NCBI GenBank assembly: GCA_038064135.1
Contig: JBBTTS010000001.1
Location: 1 to 10,635 of the forward strand
DNA length: 10,635 bases
Direction: 5' to 3'
From: JBBTTS01 sp038064135
Lineage (GTDB): Bacteria > Patescibacteriota > Saccharimonadia > Saccharimonadales > OMJO01
The notes beneath the pieces are model-generated. The model saw only the letters and a list, made by a program, of their open reading frames with translations, was not told where the DNA came from and made no database searches. Both the position numbers and the translations under genes were made by a program. Positions 1 to 6,050 of this stretch are shown here, piece by piece. Within the stretch, counting starts at the first letter, position 1; every line of letters begins with the position of its first letter.

Positions 1-22
1 TTGCAGTACAGCAATAATTTTA

Positions 23-52
23 TTGACCAAAACTACCGCTCGGGGGTATAGT
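23..52 (+). promoter_or_regulatory. Sigma-70-type promoter of rny
   Basis: A -35 TTGACC (23-28) and a -10 TATAGT (47-52) are separated by 18 nt. Transcription would start near 59, giving a leader of roughly 148 nt before rny. The boxes are seen directly; activity is inferred. Confidence 0.6.
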
Positions 53-122
53 TTTAAATAGGATTTTTTGCAGTTTTGGGAGCAAGATCCAAGTTTACCT
101 CACATTATTTAATCTGTGCTTT

Positions 123-184
123 TATCGGACAGTCCAGTTGGCTAACGAAGTGATAGTGACTGCCAGCATCAGCGACATCCGATA
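123..184 (+). promoter_or_regulatory. Structured 5' leader of rny
   Basis: A perfect 7-bp inverted repeat, TATCGGA (123-129) and TCCGATA (178-184), would close a domain just upstream of the rny Shine-Dalgarno. Inside it GTTGGC (137-142) can pair with GCCAGC (161-166) with one wobble. The fold may affect access to the ribosome site or be an RNase target. No known riboswitch consensus was recognised. Confidence 0.35.
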
Positions 185-206
185 CTGATACAAGAAGGGA
201 ATTTCT

Positions 207-1721
207 ATGGATCCAATTACCATAGTGCTTGCACTGGTTGGTGTTGTTGCTGGATTTGGCGCAAACCAAGCCGTTATGAAAAAGCGAATTGGTAGCGCCG
301 AAGAACAAGCCAAGAAAGAACTAGGCAAAGCCAAGAAAGAAGCCGCTAAATTAATCGACGAAGCACGCGAAGAAGCTAATAGGGCTGCCGACACTGCTCG
401 CAAAGAAGAGCAAATCCGTCGAAAAGAAGTAAAAGATATGGAGCAAAAATTACTCGATCGTCAAGTAGCGCTCGACAAAAAATTAGATGAATTAGACAAT
501 CGTGCCGAAAATTTGCGTAAGGGTGAAAGCGAAGTTGAAAGCCTAAAAGACGAAATTCGTGATATTCGTAAAAAACAGCAAGACAAGTTAGAAAAAATTG
601 CCAAACTAACTAAGGCTGATGCTGCTGATAAGCTTATGCAAATGACCGAGCGTGATATTCGTGGTGACTTGACTGGCTTAGTCAGTAAACTTCAAAACGA
701 GGCCCAAGATCTGGCTGAAGAAAAAGCCGGGGCTGTACTAGTTAGCGCCATGGAACGTATGGCAAGTGAAGTCACAGCCGAGCGCACTGTAACCGCCCTA
801 AAATTAGAAGACGAAGAAATGAAGGGGCGAATAATTGGCAAAGAAGGCCGTAATATTCAAGCCCTGCAGCGCGCTACGGGTGTCGATATTATGGTCGACG
901 ATACACCCGGCATGATTGTGTTAAGTAGTTTTGATCCTATTCGCCGTGAAGTTGCCCGCCAAGCCATGGAACTTTTGATGAAAGATGGCCGTATACACCC
1001 GGGTCGCATCGAAGAAGTAGTCGAAAAAGCTCAAAATAATGTCCAAAAAGACGTCATGCGCGCCGGTGAAGATGCCGCTCGCGAAGTTGGCGTTATTGGT
1101 ATTCCAAAAGAAGTCCTGCAGCTATTGGGTGAGTTAAAATTCCGCACTAGTTATGGTCAAAACGTGCTAAAACACAGCACCGAAATGGCGCACATTGCCG
1201 GCATCATTGCCGAGGAAGTTGGCGCTAATGTCAAGACCGCAAAATATGCTGCGCTGGTACACGACCTTGGTAAAGCTTTGACCCATAAAGTCGAGGGCAA
1301 GCATCACCACATTAGTGGTGAAATGCTGCGTAAATACGGTGCACCCGAAGAAGTTGCTCATGCCGCCGAAGCTCATCACGATGACATGGAAGCAACTACT
1401 ACCGAAGCCCTAATTGTTCGTGTAGTTGATGCTATTTCGGCAGCAAGGCCCGGTGCCCGAAACATTAGCGCCGAAAACTTTGCCGAACGAATGAAAGACC
1501 TCGAAAATGTGGCAAATAGTTTTGATGGTATCGAAAAATCATACGCAATTAGCGCTGGTCGCGAAATCCGCATTTTCGTGAGGCCCGAAAGTATCGATGA
1601 CTTGTCGGCTATCAAATTGGCCCGCGATATTGCTACCAAGATCGAATCTAGTATGCAGTATCCAGGTACCATCAAGGTAAACGTCATACGTGAAACCCGC
1701 GCCATTGAATACGCCAAGTAG
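207..1721 (+). CDS. rny: Ribonuclease Y
   Basis: This is a membrane-anchored endoribonuclease that starts mRNA decay. The 504 aa match the usual 510-520 aa of the family and show the full architecture. One N-terminal membrane helix (about residues 4-22) is followed by a long charged coiled coil (about 27-190). The KH RNA-binding domain has the GKEG loop at 211-214. The HD phosphohydrolase domain has H323 (LKHS), the HD pair H352-D353, the histidine cluster H366-H368, H390-H391 and D408, followed by the conserved C-terminal domain ending near RETRAIEYAK. The ATG at 207 is supported by a purine-rich Shine-Dalgarno (AAGAAGGGA, 192-200) six nt upstream. Translation ends in tandem in-frame TAG stops (1719-1724). 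The gene leads a plus-strand cluster with a hydrolase gene and ymdB; rny next to ymdB is a known arrangement in Firmicutes. No truncation is visible. Confidence 0.97.
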   Translation: MDPITIVLALVGVVAGFGANQAVMKKRIGSAEEQAKKELGKAKKEAAKLIDEAREEANRAADTARKEEQIRRKEVKDMEQKLLDRQVALDKKLDELDNRAENLRKGESEVESLKDEIRDIRKKQQDKLEKIAKLTKADAADKLMQMTERDIRGDLTGLVSKLQNEAQDLAEEKAGAVLVSAMERMASEVTAERTVTALKLEDEEMKGRIIGKEGRNIQALQRATGVDIMVDDTPGMIVLSSFDPIRREVARQAMELLMKDGRIHPGRIEEVVEKAQNNVQKDVMRAGEDAAREVGVIGIPKEVLQLLGELKFRTSYGQNVLKHSTEMAHIAGIIAEEVGANVKTAKYAALVHDLGKALTHKVEGKHHHISGEMLRKYGAPEEVAHAAEAHHDDMEATTTEALIVRVVDAISAARPGARNISAENFAERMKDLENVANSFDGIEKSYAISAGREIRIFVRPESIDDLSAIKLARDIATKIESSMQYPGTIKVNVIRETRAIEYAK

Positions 1722-1745
1722 TAGGCCGTCATTCTCGATATGTTC

Positions 1746-1751
1746 TATAAT
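1746..1751 (+). promoter_or_regulatory. -10 box TATAAT giving a (near-)leaderless hydrolase mRNA
   Basis: A consensus TATAAT ends 5 nt before the first ATG (1757) and 8 nt before the second (1760), so the expected +1 falls on the start codons. No good -35 is seen at the expected distance, and no Shine-Dalgarno precedes the gene. Confidence 0.5.
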
Positions 1752-1756
1752 TAATA

Positions 1757-2401
1757 ATGATGAAAATTACTAAGTTTGTTCACGCATGCGTGTTGGTAGA
1801 GGATGAACAAAATGGAAATATTTTGTTTGACCCAGGTACTTACAGTTGGTCTAGTGGTTTAATAGAGTTTTCAAAACTCCCCAAGATCAACTTTGTAATA
1901 ATCAGCCACAAACATCCAGATCATTTTAACGAGGATTTTACTCGGGCAATAATCGAACAAAATAGTGAATGCCAGTGGATTGTTCCATCTGACTTAATAG
2001 AAAACATACAAAATTTAGGCGCAAAAAATGTAAAATCCAACCCAATAAATAACATTGAGGTAATTGAGGGCGAACACGCAAATGTCGAACCTTTTGGTGT
2101 ACAGGTCAAAAATATTACGACCCATACATTTGGCAAAATTACCCACCCAGGCGATACTCATTCAATAAATAACAGTAAAGACTTGTTACTAATGCCATTT
2201 CAGGCCCCTTGGGGCACAACAATATCGGCTATCGGTATTGTTCAAAAACTTAAACCTAAGTTTGTATTGCCCATCCACGACTGGATGTGGAATGATACAT
2301 GGCGTGAAATTTGTTATGACCGATTTCAGTCAATATTCAATGAGACTGACACTAATTTTTTACGTCCAACTGATGGCCAGCCAATAGAAATAGATTTATG
2401 A
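1757..2401 (+). CDS. Metallo-beta-lactamase-fold hydrolase (UPF0173/UlaG-like)
   Basis: This is a probable soluble metal-dependent hydrolase of 214 aa. The MBL signature is HKHPDH (H51, H53, D55, H56). A second-metal aspartate lies in HPGDT (D133) and a late histidine in LPIHD (H174), with NILFDPG near residue 21 as the typical early strand. Such single-domain proteins resemble the UPF0173/ascorbate-phosphate-lactonase branch; the substrate cannot be told from sequence. There are two adjacent ATGs (1757 and 1760) and no Shine-Dalgarno. A TATAAT lies just upstream, so leaderless initiation is likely in addition to read-through from rny, 35 nt upstream. The stop overlaps the ymdB start (ATGA, 2398-2401), indicating translational coupling. 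The gene sits between rny and ymdB, which are direct neighbours in organisms such as Bacillus, so a link to RNA or nucleotide metabolism is possible but inferred. Confidence 0.85.
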   Translation: MMKITKFVHACVLVEDEQNGNILFDPGTYSWSSGLIEFSKLPKINFVIISHKHPDHFNEDFTRAIIEQNSECQWIVPSDLIENIQNLGAKNVKSNPINNIEVIEGEHANVEPFGVQVKNITTHTFGKITHPGDTHSINNSKDLLLMPFQAPWGTTISAIGIVQKLKPKFVLPIHDWMWNDTWREICYDRFQSIFNETDTNFLRPTDGQPIEIDL

Positions 2402-3204
2402 AAATCTTGTATCTTGGTGACATTATGGGGCCAATGGGAATCCAGGCTGTAAAAAAGTTTTTGCCGCAAATCGAAAAGCTACATAAACCAGACCTGATTA
2501 TTACTCAAGCCGAAAATGTAACCAACGGCAAGGGTATCAGTAATCGGGACTATAAGCTTCTAAAGGGTTTGGGCGTAAACGGTTTCACAGGTGGAAACTG
2601 GACAATGCATAACAAAGAGATTTTTCCAGCATTAAATCAAGCTGACGAACCAATTGTAAGGCCTGCAAATTATCCAATTGGTACACAAGGCAAGCCATAT
2701 AAAATTTTACAAGCGCCCGCAGGTGCGGTTTTGCTAGTTAGCTTATTAGGTAGCATCGTTGGTAAGGATTCTGATGCCCAAACTGACAATCCCCTTAAAA
2801 CTATTGACGCAATTCTATCGGAAACCAAACATATTAATTTTGCTGCTAAACTGGTTAATTTTCACGGCGACTTCAGTAGCGAAAAGAGGGTAATTGGATA
2901 TTACTTAGATGGCCGTGTAAGTATGGTAGTTGGCGATCATTGGCACGTGCCAAGCGCCGATGCGATGGTTTTGCCAAATGGCACGGCGCACATTAGTGAT
3001 GTTGGTATGTGTGGTAGCTTGCATAGTAGCCTGGGAGTTGAACTAGATGTAATAATAAGTAGATGGCGTGATGGCAAAGTACAGCCCAACAAACTGGAGT
3101 CTAGCGGCCCACTTCAAATAAATGCAGTACTTGTAGACGTTAATACCAAATCTGGCCTAGCAGATAATATCCAATCAATAAATTTCAAAAATCAACTCAC
3201 GTAA
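2398..3204 (+). CDS. ymdB: YmdB-family metallophosphoesterase with altered GNH motif
   Basis: This 268-aa protein belongs to the YmdB family (TIGR00282-type), cytosolic calcineurin-fold phosphodiesterases reported to act on 2',3'-cAMP and to influence biofilm and motility decisions in Bacillus. Metal-site residues are visible in order: D8 in GDIMG, E39-N40 in AEN, N67, H156 in VNFHGD, and H181 and H183 in GDHWHV. Further family landmarks are GYYLDGRVSMVVG (167-179) and ISDVGM (199-204). The family's GNH motif reads GNW here: position 68 is tryptophan (codon TGG, 2599-2601), where the general-acid histidine is expected. All other ligands are kept, so the protein may have changed or reduced activity. 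A histidine three residues later (H71) could partly compensate, but that is speculative. The gene is translationally coupled to the MBL gene by ATGA, with only a weak ribosome site. Confidence 0.9.
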   Translation: MKILYLGDIMGPMGIQAVKKFLPQIEKLHKPDLIITQAENVTNGKGISNRDYKLLKGLGVNGFTGGNWTMHNKEIFPALNQADEPIVRPANYPIGTQGKPYKILQAPAGAVLLVSLLGSIVGKDSDAQTDNPLKTIDAILSETKHINFAAKLVNFHGDFSSEKRVIGYYLDGRVSMVVGDHWHVPSADAMVLPNGTAHISDVGMCGSLHSSLGVELDVIISRWRDGKVQPNKLESSGPLQINAVLVDVNTKSGLADNIQSINFKNQLT

Positions 3205-3219
3205 TATACCGTGATACTG

Positions 3220-3225
3220 TATGAT
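3220..3225 (+). promoter_or_regulatory. -10 box TATGAT favouring the ATG at 3233
   Basis: TATGAT ends 7 nt before the ATG at 3233, the spacing seen for other leaderless genes in this window. This makes 3233 a better start than the in-frame ATG at 3221, which would lie inside the box. The -35 region is weak. Confidence 0.4.
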
Positions 3226-3232
3226 TGTTATC

Positions 3233-3646
3233 ATGAAGTTAACGAGACAGGATGTTATTGTATTGGCCCTTTGGTGGGGAGAGGGTAGTAAATCGCGACG
3301 AGATGCGCGCTGGAAGAACGCAGTCACATACCCTGTTGAGATCACAAATACAAACCCTCTTATTATAAAAGCATTTAAAGAACTGATAGAAAGAAAATTC
3401 TATGAAAAATCGCACAAATTAAAGATCCAACTGCAGATACATGAAGGAGACAATCAGGAAGAACTTGAAAAATTTTGGTCCGAATACCTTGGAATAAGCG
3501 CAAATAAATTCCAGCGCACAATTGTTCGACCTGTTGGTAGAAAGGTTGGTAAATCAAACGGTACTTGTAAGGTACGAATGGTGGACAAGGAAACTTACTT
3601 GAGTCTCGAATCCATGCTAGATAAAATTAAGATGTCATTAGTCTAG
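3233..3646 (+). CDS. Small WGEGSK-motif protein, possibly LAGLIDADG-like
   Basis: The protein is 137 aa from the ATG at 3233 (141 aa if the ATG at 3221 is used). Its function is not recognised with confidence. Visible motifs are LALWWGEGSKSRRD near the N-terminus, VEITNTNPLIIKAF, LQIHEGDN with a following EKFWSEYLGI, and GTCKVRM near the C-terminus. This layout resembles small proteins common in CPR genomes that look like a single LAGLIDADG-type or HTH-associated DNA-binding unit. The resemblance is from memory and unverified. The protein is basic and lysine-rich with no membrane segment or signal peptide, consistent with nucleic-acid binding. It follows ymdB by 28 nt and directly precedes tRNA-Pro and its array of tRNA-derived repeats, so a role in recombination there is conceivable but not shown. 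No Shine-Dalgarno is seen. Confidence 0.75.
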   Translation: MKLTRQDVIVLALWWGEGSKSRRDARWKNAVTYPVEITNTNPLIIKAFKELIERKFYEKSHKLKIQLQIHEGDNQEELEKFWSEYLGISANKFQRTIVRPVGRKVGKSNGTCKVRMVDKETYLSLESMLDKIKMSLV

Positions 3647-3663
3647 GTTTACAGATGAAAAAC

Positions 3664-3672
3664 TGGTAAAAT
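3664..3672 (+). promoter_or_regulatory. Extended -10 promoter of tRNA-Pro
   Basis: TGG followed by TAAAAT (3667-3672) forms an extended -10 element. Transcription would begin about 7 nt later, near 3679, just before the tRNA 5' end at 3683. No strong -35 is present. Confidence 0.55.
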
Positions 3673-3682
3673 ACAACTCGTT

Positions 3683-3759
3683 CGGGGTGTGGCGCAGTTG
3701 GCTAGCGCGGGCGGTTTGGGACCGTCAGGTCGAAGGTTCGAGTCCTTTCACCCCGACCA
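3683..3759 (+). tRNA. tRNA-Pro(TGG)
   Basis: The 77-nt gene includes an encoded CCA (3757-3759). The acceptor CGGGGTG pairs fully with CACCCCG. The D stem is GCGC/GCGC. The anticodon stem GGCGG/CCGTC encloses the loop TTTGGGA with anticodon TGG. The T stem GAAGG/CCTTT encloses TTCGAGT. A C at position 1 and an A discriminator are normal for bacterial tRNA-Pro. Its last 22 bases (3738-3759) are repeated exactly at 3897-3918, marking it as a probable integration target. Confidence 0.97.
3738..3759 (+). repeat. Direct repeat, copy 1: 3' end of tRNA-Pro (att-like)
   Basis: This 22-bp segment runs from within the T loop through the acceptor 3' strand to CCA. It is identical to 3897-3918. Duplication of exactly this tRNA part is the usual scar of tyrosine-recombinase integration into a tRNA 3' end. 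No recombinase gene is present in the window. Confidence 0.85.
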
Positions 3760-3796
3760 ATTAAAAAAGATCGTCTTTTGGCGGTCCTTTTTAATT
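3759..3796 (+). terminator. Terminator-like hairpin after tRNA-Pro (stem S1, unit A)
   Basis: A 9-bp A/T stem (3759-3767 with 3788-3796), one mismatch, and a 5-bp GATCG/CGGTC stem (3769-3773 with 3782-3786, one G-U) enclose an 8-nt loop. The outer 3' arm carries a T5 run. It begins at the last base of the tRNA CCA and probably ends the tRNA-Pro transcript. The same stem with different bases recurs at 6791-6830. Confidence 0.65.
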
Positions 3797-3896
3797 TATT
3801 TTGGTTAGGGTTCGAACCGATAGGCAAGAACAGCCAGTGGCTGTTTGAGTTTTCCTTACTTGGCCGAGGCAAACTGATATTTGCCGAGCATATATG

Positions 3897-3918
3897 TCGA
3901 GTCCTTTCACCCCGACCA
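3897..3918 (+). repeat. Direct repeat, copy 2: displaced tRNA-Pro 3' end
   Basis: This is an exact 22-bp duplicate of 3738-3759, including the CCA. It is preceded by ATATG instead of the tRNA T stem, so no second tRNA exists here. It is the likely original chromosomal side of the target, because a terminator-like hairpin follows at once. Confidence 0.85.
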
Positions 3919-3927
3919 TTGAAATTT

Positions 3928-3948
3928 GCTCCATTTTTGGGGCGTTTT
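3928..3948 (+). terminator. Weak terminator-like hairpin after the displaced tRNA end
   Basis: GCTCC (3928-3932) pairs with GGGGC (3939-3943) with one wobble and is followed by GTTTT. It may be the former terminator of tRNA-Pro, separated from the tRNA by insertion of unit A. Confidence 0.4.
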
Positions 3949-3985
3949 ACATTGAAGGCCTGCATGATTGAAGGCTTCGGCCGAA

Positions 3986-4219
3986 AAAATGGTAATAGCT
4001 ATAGATAATCGCACCAAATTAGTGTTTAGTTTTCTGACAGTTACATGAAAACTTGCACGCTTTCACTTAGTTCCTTTAGGGTTTAGGTGTCAGACAAGGT
4101 AAGGATAATGTACGGTGGAAAATGGCGTTAGCGGGTAAAAGTTGGGAAAAAGAAATAGGGACAGTAAATAGGCTAACAGCTCCTATAAATAGTGAAACGT
4201 TTTGGATACCCACTGTGGG
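3986..4219. other. Non-coding stretch between unit A and the minus-strand operon
   Basis: No convincing gene is visible. A 7-bp inverted repeat TCTGACA (4033-4039) and TGTCAGA (4088-4094) encloses a smaller hairpin TGAAA/TTTCA (4046-4050, 4061-4065). CCCAC-T-GTGGG (4209-4219) directly abuts the stop codon of the minus-strand gene and may be a weak end-of-transcript hairpin; it has no T-run. The rest looks like unconstrained filler. Confidence 0.4.
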
Positions 4220-5281
4220 CTATTTGGAGCGTCTAGGACTGGTTTCCGCAAGGAGATTGGGGGGAACTTGAGCCGTTTTTTTGAAATATTTCTTGTTTAT
4301 ACTTGAGGCTATTGCTGCCGAACCAAGTAAACCAATAGTTGCTATAATTAAACTGAATGTAACACCATACCCAGAAAAGTATTTGAACGAGATAGTGATT
4401 ATGGTCAGTACCATAAAGAATGAACCATTTCCGAGCAAGTGCTTGTTTTGCAAAGTAATGCTTATGTAGAAGATACCAAATACAGCAGCTATTAGTACGC
4501 CAAGCCACAAGACACCATAGTTACCATAGCTTGTTACATACATAGACATCAAAGCTAGAAACGCCGCAAATGAGTCAAATGAATTATGGATTTTCTTTCG
4601 GTCGGGATTTATTTTAGCAACTAACCTTGTCGCGTACACGAGTATGCCGGACGAGATAATCAGAATGACAGCCCACACGTCCATAGTTGTATCTGAATTC
4701 TGCAAAATACCAAAGAGTAGCGCAGGAAATGACGATACAGCTAGAAACACGCCCATAAGTAAAGATAAATCTCGCTTAATCAACCTATCAAAACCCATGT
4801 GAAGTCCACCTAAAATTGCTAATGTAAAAGCGGCGGGTATATAATTTACTTCGTCAAAGCCGCCAATTACTTCGTCTGTAATGATGTAGCCACCAACGAT
4901 TATAAGTAGTGAACCAGTAAGCAACAGTGCGTTTGTTAGGCCCTTACGAATATCATTTTGAAAAGGACTTTTTATGAGATAGTAGGCTATTGACCACAAA
5001 CCCAAACCTATAAAGGCACTTAAGAGTATATGTACAAGTGGGTTGCCGTCATCCCATGTCTGAACAATCATCGACATAATCGTGGAAAATAATACGATCC
5101 CAGCAATGTAGAACATAACATCAACCGCAGATAACTTTTCGGGCTTGTTCTCAAATTCAGGAACTCTAGTTATGACTACTTCCGGTTGTGTTTTTATGAA
5201 GGGTTTTATGTCTGACTCTGTCAGGATTCCGGAGTTTAGACCCTCTTGCAATTCAGCTAGTATTTCCTCTTTTGTGTTCAT
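4220..5281 (-). CDS. Polytopic membrane protein of unknown function (DUF2157-like topology)
   Basis: The 353-aa protein has a short charged N-terminus (about 1-50, including ELQEGLNSGILTESDI) followed by roughly ten hydrophobic segments (about 53-330) and a basic C-terminal tail (KKYFKKTAQ... SPRRSK). The N-terminal 'gene-end helix plus many membrane segments' layout recalls DUF2157-type proteins, but I could not confirm membership and no catalytic motif is visible. Its ATG overlaps the stop of the upstream gene (ATGA on the minus strand, 5281-5278), so the two are cotranscribed and coupled and probably act together in the membrane. No strong Shine-Dalgarno of its own is present. It lies inside the segment bracketed by tRNA-derived repeats and may be island cargo. 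It stops at TAG (4222-4220), next to a small inverted repeat. Confidence 0.85.
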   Translation of the reverse strand: MNTKEEILAELQEGLNSGILTESDIKPFIKTQPEVVITRVPEFENKPEKLSAVDVMFYIAGIVLFSTIMSMIVQTWDDGNPLVHILLSAFIGLGLWSIAYYLIKSPFQNDIRKGLTNALLLTGSLLIIVGGYIITDEVIGGFDEVNYIPAAFTLAILGGLHMGFDRLIKRDLSLLMGVFLAVSSFPALLFGILQNSDTTMDVWAVILIISSGILVYATRLVAKINPDRKKIHNSFDSFAAFLALMSMYVTSYGNYGVLWLGVLIAAVFGIFYISITLQNKHLLGNGSFFMVLTIITISFKYFSGYGVTFSLIIATIGLLGSAAIASSINKKYFKKTAQVPPNLLAETSPRRSK

Positions 5282-5799
5282 TGATTAATCCAGCCCAAAA
5301 AATTAACATCTCGCGAATAGTACGAATCGTCTGTGGACAGTTCGACTTCTTTCTTTTTTGCCCCGTTTTTCAGATACCAACCGGATTTGTAATTACCCCA
5401 AAATAAAAACCCGCTGTCACCTTCTTCTCTAGTGAGGCTATAGCCGTCAGGTGATTTTGATGATGTATTGAGCCGATAGCGTCTAGCTTCTTCTAGCGTC
5501 AAACTTCTCGTGGAGTCATCTTTCGCGTTGTAATAGCGAAGCGTTGATGTACCATGACGATAATCACGATTCATACTATATTGGGAAACATAGCCCGAAC
5601 CATCAATGTTAAAATCATAGTTGCAGTCGTAATCGCTACAAACAGAGTAGATAAAATCATACTTTGGGTTAGCAAGTAGTCTTGGTGCGTAAACAGCAAT
5701 TGCCGCAAAAACGGCTATTCCTACTGGAATTGAAAAGAGTAATATCAAATCTTTTAGATGACTTGGTTGATTTAATTTTTTTGCTGTTCGACCCGACAT
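5278..5799 (-). CDS. Single-pass membrane protein with external domain, unknown function
   Basis: The 173-aa protein has a basic N-terminus (MSGRTAKKL), one membrane helix (about 19-41, LILLFSIPVGIAVFAAIAVY) and an external part of about 130 residues rich in Tyr, Asp, Ser and Arg, including SVCSDYDCNYDFNIDGSGYVSQ-type sequence. The two close cysteines (CSDYDC) could form a disulfide. The domain is not recognised. The start at 5799 is supported by a Shine-Dalgarno (AGAGGT) 5 nt upstream and a TATACT -10 box (5829-5834) further up. It is the first gene of a two-gene operon; its TGA overlaps the ATG of the polytopic membrane protein. Membrane helix plus external domain next to a polytopic partner suggests a cell-surface complex, which is inference only. 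Confidence 0.82.
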   Translation of the reverse strand: MSGRTAKKLNQPSHLKDLILLFSIPVGIAVFAAIAVYAPRLLANPKYDFIYSVCSDYDCNYDFNIDGSGYVSQYSMNRDYRHGTSTLRYYNAKDDSTRSLTLEEARRYRLNTSSKSPDGYSLTREEGDSGFLFWGNYKSGWYLKNGAKKKEVELSTDDSYYSRDVNFLGWINQ

Positions 5800-5828
5800 A
5801 ATTTACCTCTTACAGGAATTTTAACATA

Positions 5829-5834
5829 AGTATA
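5829..5834 (-). promoter_or_regulatory. -10 box of the 5799-4220 operon
   Basis: TATACT on the minus strand would start transcription near 5822, leaving a leader of about 22 nt with the AGAGGT Shine-Dalgarno. The -35 region is poor. Confidence 0.45.
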
Positions 5835-5955
5835 GTTGAAACAAACCACCATAATAAGATCAAAAATTAGTTATTATAAAGTATTTTTTATAGGGGTCGG
5901 TGAAAATAACACTAACCCTTGACAAGCATCTATGTCACTAAAAAACAGAGTCTAT

Positions 5956-5966
5956 CCCTGTTAGGG
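5956..5966. promoter_or_regulatory. Small dyad upstream of the 6051 gene
   Basis: CCCT-GTT-AGGG is a short palindrome in the divergent intergenic region between 5799 (-) and 6051 (+). It could be a regulator half-site pair or chance. Confidence 0.2.
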
Positions 5967-5981
5967 TATGTCGCTGGATGT

Positions 5982-6000
5982 TGATTGTGCGACACGATCA
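5982..6000. promoter_or_regulatory. Operator-like 19-nt dyad upstream of the 6051 promoter
   Basis: Two 8-nt arms, TGATTGTG and CACGATCA, flank CGA with only one non-Watson-Crick position. The dyad ends 15 nt upstream of the -35 box, a position suited to an activator or repressor. A second overlapping inverted repeat, TGTCGC (5969-5974) with GCGACA (5989-5994), uses some of the same bases. No known regulator motif was recognised. Confidence 0.4.
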
Positions 6001-6015
6001 CTTACTTAATTATTA

Positions 6016-6044
6016 TTGACAATTCTTACTACTTATGTTAATAT
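6016..6044 (+). promoter_or_regulatory. Strong promoter for a leaderless mRNA (6051 gene)
   Basis: A perfect -35 TTGACA (6016-6021), a 17-nt spacer, and an extended -10 TGT-TAATAT (6036-6044) end 6 nt before the ATG at 6051. The predicted +1 is therefore the A of the start codon. There is no Shine-Dalgarno. Confidence 0.75.
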
Positions 6045-6050
6045 GTACCA

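Larger units (their letters stand above)
3760..3985 (+). repeat. Structured tRNA-associated unit, copy A
   Basis: This non-coding unit is related to 6794-6985. Its core (3760-3918) lies between two identical tRNA-Pro 3' ends. Stems seen: S1 terminator-like; S2 around GGTTCGAACC (3809-3818); S3 GGCAAG (3823-3828) with CTTGGCC (3859-3865), one bulge; S4 AACAGCC (3829-3835) with GGCTGTT (3839-3845); S5 GGCAAA (3868-3873) with TTTGCC (3880-3885). A 13-nt sequence TTGAGTTTTCCTT between S4 and S3 is identical in the two copies. After the second tRNA end, similarity to copy B resumes at GCATGATT (3962-3969), followed by a GGC-TTCG-GCC hairpin. About 43 nt holding a terminator-like hairpin (3919-3961) are present only in this copy. 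No open frame is conserved between the copies. Confidence 0.8.

Noticed and set aside
105..403. Minus-strand open frames opposite the rny leader and 5' coding region
   Set aside because: They lie antisense to clear RNase Y coding sequence, with no ribosome site or recognisable protein.
3221..3232. ATG at 3221 as start of the WGEGSK protein
   Set aside because: It overlaps the likely -10 box TATGAT and adds only four hydrophobic residues. The ATG at 3233 fits the spacing seen elsewhere, although 3221 cannot be excluded.
3702..3965. Minus-strand open frame of 87 codons across tRNA-Pro and unit A
   Set aside because: It reads the complement of the tRNA twice (the familiar GERTR-type artefact) and is not kept in copy B. 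The stem structure explains the sequence better.
3778..4008. Plus-strand open frame of 76 codons across unit A
   Set aside because: Copy B has insertions and deletions that are not multiples of three relative to this frame. Substitutions follow base pairing, not codons.
5919..5947. TTGACA at 5919-5924 as a second plus-strand promoter
   Set aside because: No acceptable -10 box lies at 16-18 nt, and a much better promoter lies at 6016-6044.
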